NCBI GenBank assembly: GCA_030704615.1
Contig: CM060731.1
Span: 11,348,001-11,408,000 of the forward strand
Origin: Takakia lepidozioides
Lineage: Eukaryota > Streptophyta > Takakiopsida > Takakiales > Takakiaceae
Direction: 5' to 3'
DNA: 60,000 nucleotides
Part shown: positions 57,001-60,000 of the stretch, piece by piece
How positions within the stretch are numbered: position 1 is the stretch's first letter
Layout: each line of letters opens with the position of its first letter
Translations under genes and position numbers: made by a program
The notes under the pieces: model-generated
What the model was told of the DNA's origin: nothing
Database searches by the model: none
Seen by the model: the letters and a program-made list of their open reading frames with translations, nothing else

Positions 57001-57820
57001 AATATTATTAAGGACGTGCGCCCATTTTCACAAGAAGTAGGTTCTGTGTATAGGTAGTTTTGATAAGTGAGCGTCTCACTTGCGCATTTGCTTGTATGTC
57101 ATGGTGCAGGCTGGGAAAGAATGGTGTTACAGATTCTGTTTCTGGGCCCTTCAAACCTGCTGGAGCCCAAGAAAAGCTTTGCACAAATGTCCAAAAAACT
57201 CATTGTCTCACCTATCATTAAAACTCTTGTATTTACCAAAGTGCCTGCAGAGGTATGCTGTGGCTTTCCCCTGGAGACTTGTTTGTTGATTCCCCCACTT
57301 TCCCCCTTCTCTCTTCATGCAGCCTTTCCTTAATGTATTGCCCATCAATGTAGATTGAAGAGTCATGTTATCTAGCAGTGTTTCTACCAATTACCGTCCC
57401 CTAGCCATATCTGTTCAGGCCTTTGGCCACAAAGCTACAGCAAACTAAGTGTAGTTCACAATTCTTCTCCTCATGCTTGCGTGGTGTGTGTGAGACTGAG
57501 GGAGCACATGTGTATCACAGGTGAAGGGATGGGTGAATAGTATAGCAGCGGATTGGAGATTCAAATGCATCATTCCAGCACATTTTGCAGCACCTATTAC
57601 TGCCAATGGACGTGACTTGAAAATTGCTTTCAGTTTTCTGAATGATCTACTAAGTGAGGAGGAGAGCGAGCCCATCTTCCAATCCTCTATTGCGAGGTTT
57701 TTCAGCAAAGCATCTTCCGTGTTTCCAGCTGCTGACATGAAGACTCTTTCATCTTTGGACAACTTTCTTGTCTCTGTAGGTGCTGTAAGGAAGACTGTTT
57801 CAGGTAAAGCAAGAAGATAG
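54071..57820 (+). CDS. DUF4336 family protein, probably plastid-targeted
   Basis: Six exons fit in phase to 541 codons including stop: 54071-54625, 55206-55355, 55743-55998, 56290-56508, 57110-57252 and 57521-57820. The first 50-odd residues are Ser/Thr/Ala-rich and poor in acids (MACTVSTHTLASRSAS), typical of a plastid transit peptide. Family landmarks in order: FYASDVLARDMGHLAWLA, FPFPLGPFLERRTVR, TNIRMTVIKL, GLWVHAPIAPTDECIQ, VEFIVLPTFAYEHKIFVGPF, RQWSWPINLPL, VEVAFYHKKSQTLLVTDAV, GWERMVLQILFLGPSNLL and FKCIIPAHFAAP. DUF4336 proteins resemble the metallo-beta-lactamase fold and occur in cyanobacteria and plants; biochemical function is not known to me. Intron 1 appears to use a GC donor. 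Confidence 0.9.
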
Positions 57821-59099
57821 GGTGCTCTCGTCAATTACATTACAGTGTAGCCTCCGTTTGCTCCTTTTATCTCTCAAAACCGCCTTACTAAGGCCCTGCA
57901 TCATTTGTAAAGTTGTGAAGGCAACCTTGCTGACAGTATTTAAGCAATGTCTGGGGTTGGCTTTAAAGGCTGTGGCTCTGTAACATGCTTCAAATTCAAT
58001 TCTTGTAGTGTATTTGAGGCCGATCCAATTTCAGGGTTGCAACCTTCTGAGAATTTCCTGTAGTTTGGTCAATCCAAATAAACTAGCTATTAGACTAGGG
58101 GAGCTAAATCTGGCTGGGCTCAACAAACTTAGAATACAGAGGCCACAGTCAGCAGAACGTGGTAGATCAAAGCTCGAGTTGCTTTTATGCCAATGTCTGA
58201 AGTGCATAGGAACATTAACAGGTGTACCCAAACCACTTACCGAGTGCACCTTTTACAGTGAAGTTGAGTGGGGGATTGGATCAACTTTTTTGGATAGGGT
58301 TCCCAGAAAAGAGGATAAGTTGTAGAACATAGATTGTGATGGAATAAACACAATAATCAGCATCAGTTGTTTTTGGAACAGGGTTTCACTTGCAACAACC
58401 AATGTGGTTCGAGAGTTCCCGATTAAGGCTTTTGTCGTCATGCAGCAGAAGAGGGCGTTAGTAAACATGCAAATAATGGGATCAGGCAATTCCTGAGTGC
58501 TGTTACCACCAACTTCGTCGAGAGAGAGACACATACGGCGGGGGTAACAATTTGTTGGACTAACCCCCACCCGACTCACATATGTACAAGAGAACCACCA
58601 TGTAAGTTGAATCGTTTTGGAAAGTGTTGAAAACTCACATAGTAATCAACGCTGCTGAGGGTGGATGCTTTCGGTCCAAGGGTTGGCGTCCCTTTCTACG
58701 TATCATACCGTTTTGGTCCAATTTTACATCTGTGTATTTGGGTGAGGATTTACTAATGACTTCAGAAGTCTGAAAATTTGATTTCTCATTGGCTCTGTGA
58801 CAAACTATTTCAATTTGTATCGTAGAATTAAACCGAGAAGAGGATGAATGAATGTGGCAGGCTTGGAGGGTGAGAGGGATATAAGCCTGGGCTGTGGATG
58901 CTGCCCACCATTTCCAATCTGGATTGTGTCCCTCAGACACACCAAAGGTTGCGCATGAAATTTGGGTAATTTGGGTTTGCGATAGAGAAAGGAAGGGAGA
59001 TTGAATCAGCCGGTTGTTGCCCACAGAAATAGAGAAAGAGAGGTCTGAGAGATAGAGAGAAGAAACGAAGTGAGAAACAGCCTTGTGGGTTGTTCTAGA
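57821..59099. other. Intergenic region
   Basis: No gene recognised. A minus-strand frame at 58635-59189 overlaps the leader of the next plus-strand gene and looks like a shadow. GA-rich repeats at 58985-59070 probably belong to that gene's leader. Confidence 0.45.
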
Positions 59100-60000
59100 A
59101 TGGAGTACTTGGCTGGGGAAGATTTGGGTTTCAAACAGCATGAGAAGAGCGTGCGAGGGATGGATATGCCCCCTCCAGAGCCGCATCAAACAGAGGCGGA
59201 ATTTAAGCCTATGCTCTTCATGTCGCTGCTATGGACCTCTATGAACTCGACTGCACTTATATGTACTGTGGTGGCGGCGACTCTAGCCCTTCTGCTTTCC
59301 AGTACGTCTATCTTTGTCCTATCTCTCTCATCCATATAAAGCGCAGTAAGTGCTCGAATTAGCATCATAGTATGGTAGCAAGGAATCCAGTCCTAAGATT
59401 ATTGTTCAATCAACCCTGTAAAACTCGGCTGTGCACGAGACTTGGGGCTTACGTTCAATTCCGGGTGGATGATAAAAGCAGCCGACATACTCATTAATCA
59501 AGTCCTTGCGAAATGCTGATACCCTCTTTGGATTTTGGCTGTCTCAAAGGTCTTCATAGGAACGGTAATGGAGTGGAGCTGCCAGAAGGAGTGTGCTTTT
59601 GGCAGCAAGGCAGTGTTATTCACAACATACCCGCCGGGCCCTCCACTCCCGACTGCAAATTTGAGGTAATTATATGTCGTTTGGATTGTACTTTGGGCAG
59701 GCATCACCATTCAGTGAAGGTGGTAAAGAGCCCCTGGAAAGAAAATGCGACCTGCAAGCATGCTCTGTAGATGAAACAACTGTTTTTTAATTTCTCAATT
59801 ATTTTGAGACTTTGCTTAGTCTTTACTCTTCATTGATTGGAAAGAATTAGTCAAGGAACAAGAATGTAGTCCCTCATTCTGTCTTCATTTTGTGACCACT
59901 AGCAGTATCATGCCTTTTGCCTTTCTGCAGAATCGATGTGGCAACTATTAATGGAATTCTAACACCTAATAAATGAAGACTGTTTGATTGGGAGCATCTC
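59100..60000 (+). CDS. Unrecognised gene, 5' part, membrane-anchored N terminus
   Basis: The probable first exon starts at ATG 59100 (MEYLAGEDLGFKQHEK) and includes MDMPPPEPHQTEAEFKP, then a hydrophobic stretch MLFMSLLWTS to LALLLSS, likely one membrane helix or uncleaved anchor. A good donor GTACGT lies at 59303. A probable second exon runs from about 59550 to 59666 before GTAATT. Joined in phase it reads NGVELPEGVCFWQQGSVIHN and PAGPSTPDCKFE; an alternative frame of the same stretch is also open (VMEWSCQKECAFGSKAV). The gene continues beyond the window. No family recognised. Confidence 0.45.

Noticed and set aside
58635-59189. 184-codon minus-strand frame
   Set aside because: It overlaps the GA-rich leader and first exon of the plus-strand gene and shows no domain.
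1-60000. CRISPR arrays, prokaryotic operons, ribosome binding sites, organelle DNA
   Set aside because: Spliced genes and LINEs show nuclear plant DNA; no spaced direct repeats of CRISPR type were seen.

Overview
The window is nuclear DNA of a land plant. Supporting evidence: many short spliced exons with GT-AG, one AT-AC and one GC-AG intron, a plant LRR receptor-like kinase, a plant-type inositol polyphosphate kinase, a DUF4336 protein with a plastid-like leader, and L1-type plant LINEs. Introns of roughly 100-900 bp, the retrotransposon content and the protein divergence suggest a bryophyte, lycophyte or fern more than a flowering plant, but that is inference.

Host genes: (1) 1.08-5.2 kb (+), an LRR receptor-like protein with a degenerate kinase domain, resembling Arabidopsis At2g16250. 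(2) 6.6-17.8 kb (-), a 20-exon nardilysin-type M16 metalloprotease of about 1110 residues with an intact zinc site and an acidic insert. (3) 18.8-19.4 kb (+), a small single-finger C2H2 protein diverging from the nardilysin promoter. (4) about 24.1-27.9 kb (+), an inositol polyphosphate multikinase gene (IPK2/IPMK type) with a probable U12 AT-AC intron. (5) 54.1-57.8 kb (+), a DUF4336 protein with a probable GC-AG intron. (6) 59.1 kb to the right edge, an unrecognised gene whose first exon encodes a membrane anchor. An F-box/kelch pseudogene (about 29.9-31.8 kb) is split by a 1-kb element flanked by TTAA.

The 37.9-52.6 kb block is a retrotransposon complex. One L1-type LINE is in two opposed halves: ORF1, endonuclease and N-terminal RT on the minus strand (48.8-52.6 kb), and the C-terminal RT with its zinc domain on the plus strand (41.7-44.2 kb). 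This arrangement, and the reversals of strand composition at the same points, fit an inversion of about 41.7-48.76 kb. The inverted piece also carries the most unusual object in the window (44.2-48.7 kb). It is a second non-LTR element whose coding sequence reads RT, chromodomain, adenine-methyltransferase-like domain, RNase H, zinc finger, and a C-terminal PD-(D/E)XK-like domain. A minus-strand C-rich tract (37.9-41.7 kb) ends in a LINE-like (TAAAAA)n tail. A 243-bp MITE with 8-bp target duplications sits inside the LINE ORF2.

Between genes lie tRNA-derived SINE candidates, microsatellites, tandem and dispersed repeats, and a near-perfect 110-nt fold-back at 34.05-34.16 kb that looks like a miRNA precursor or a palindromic mini-element.
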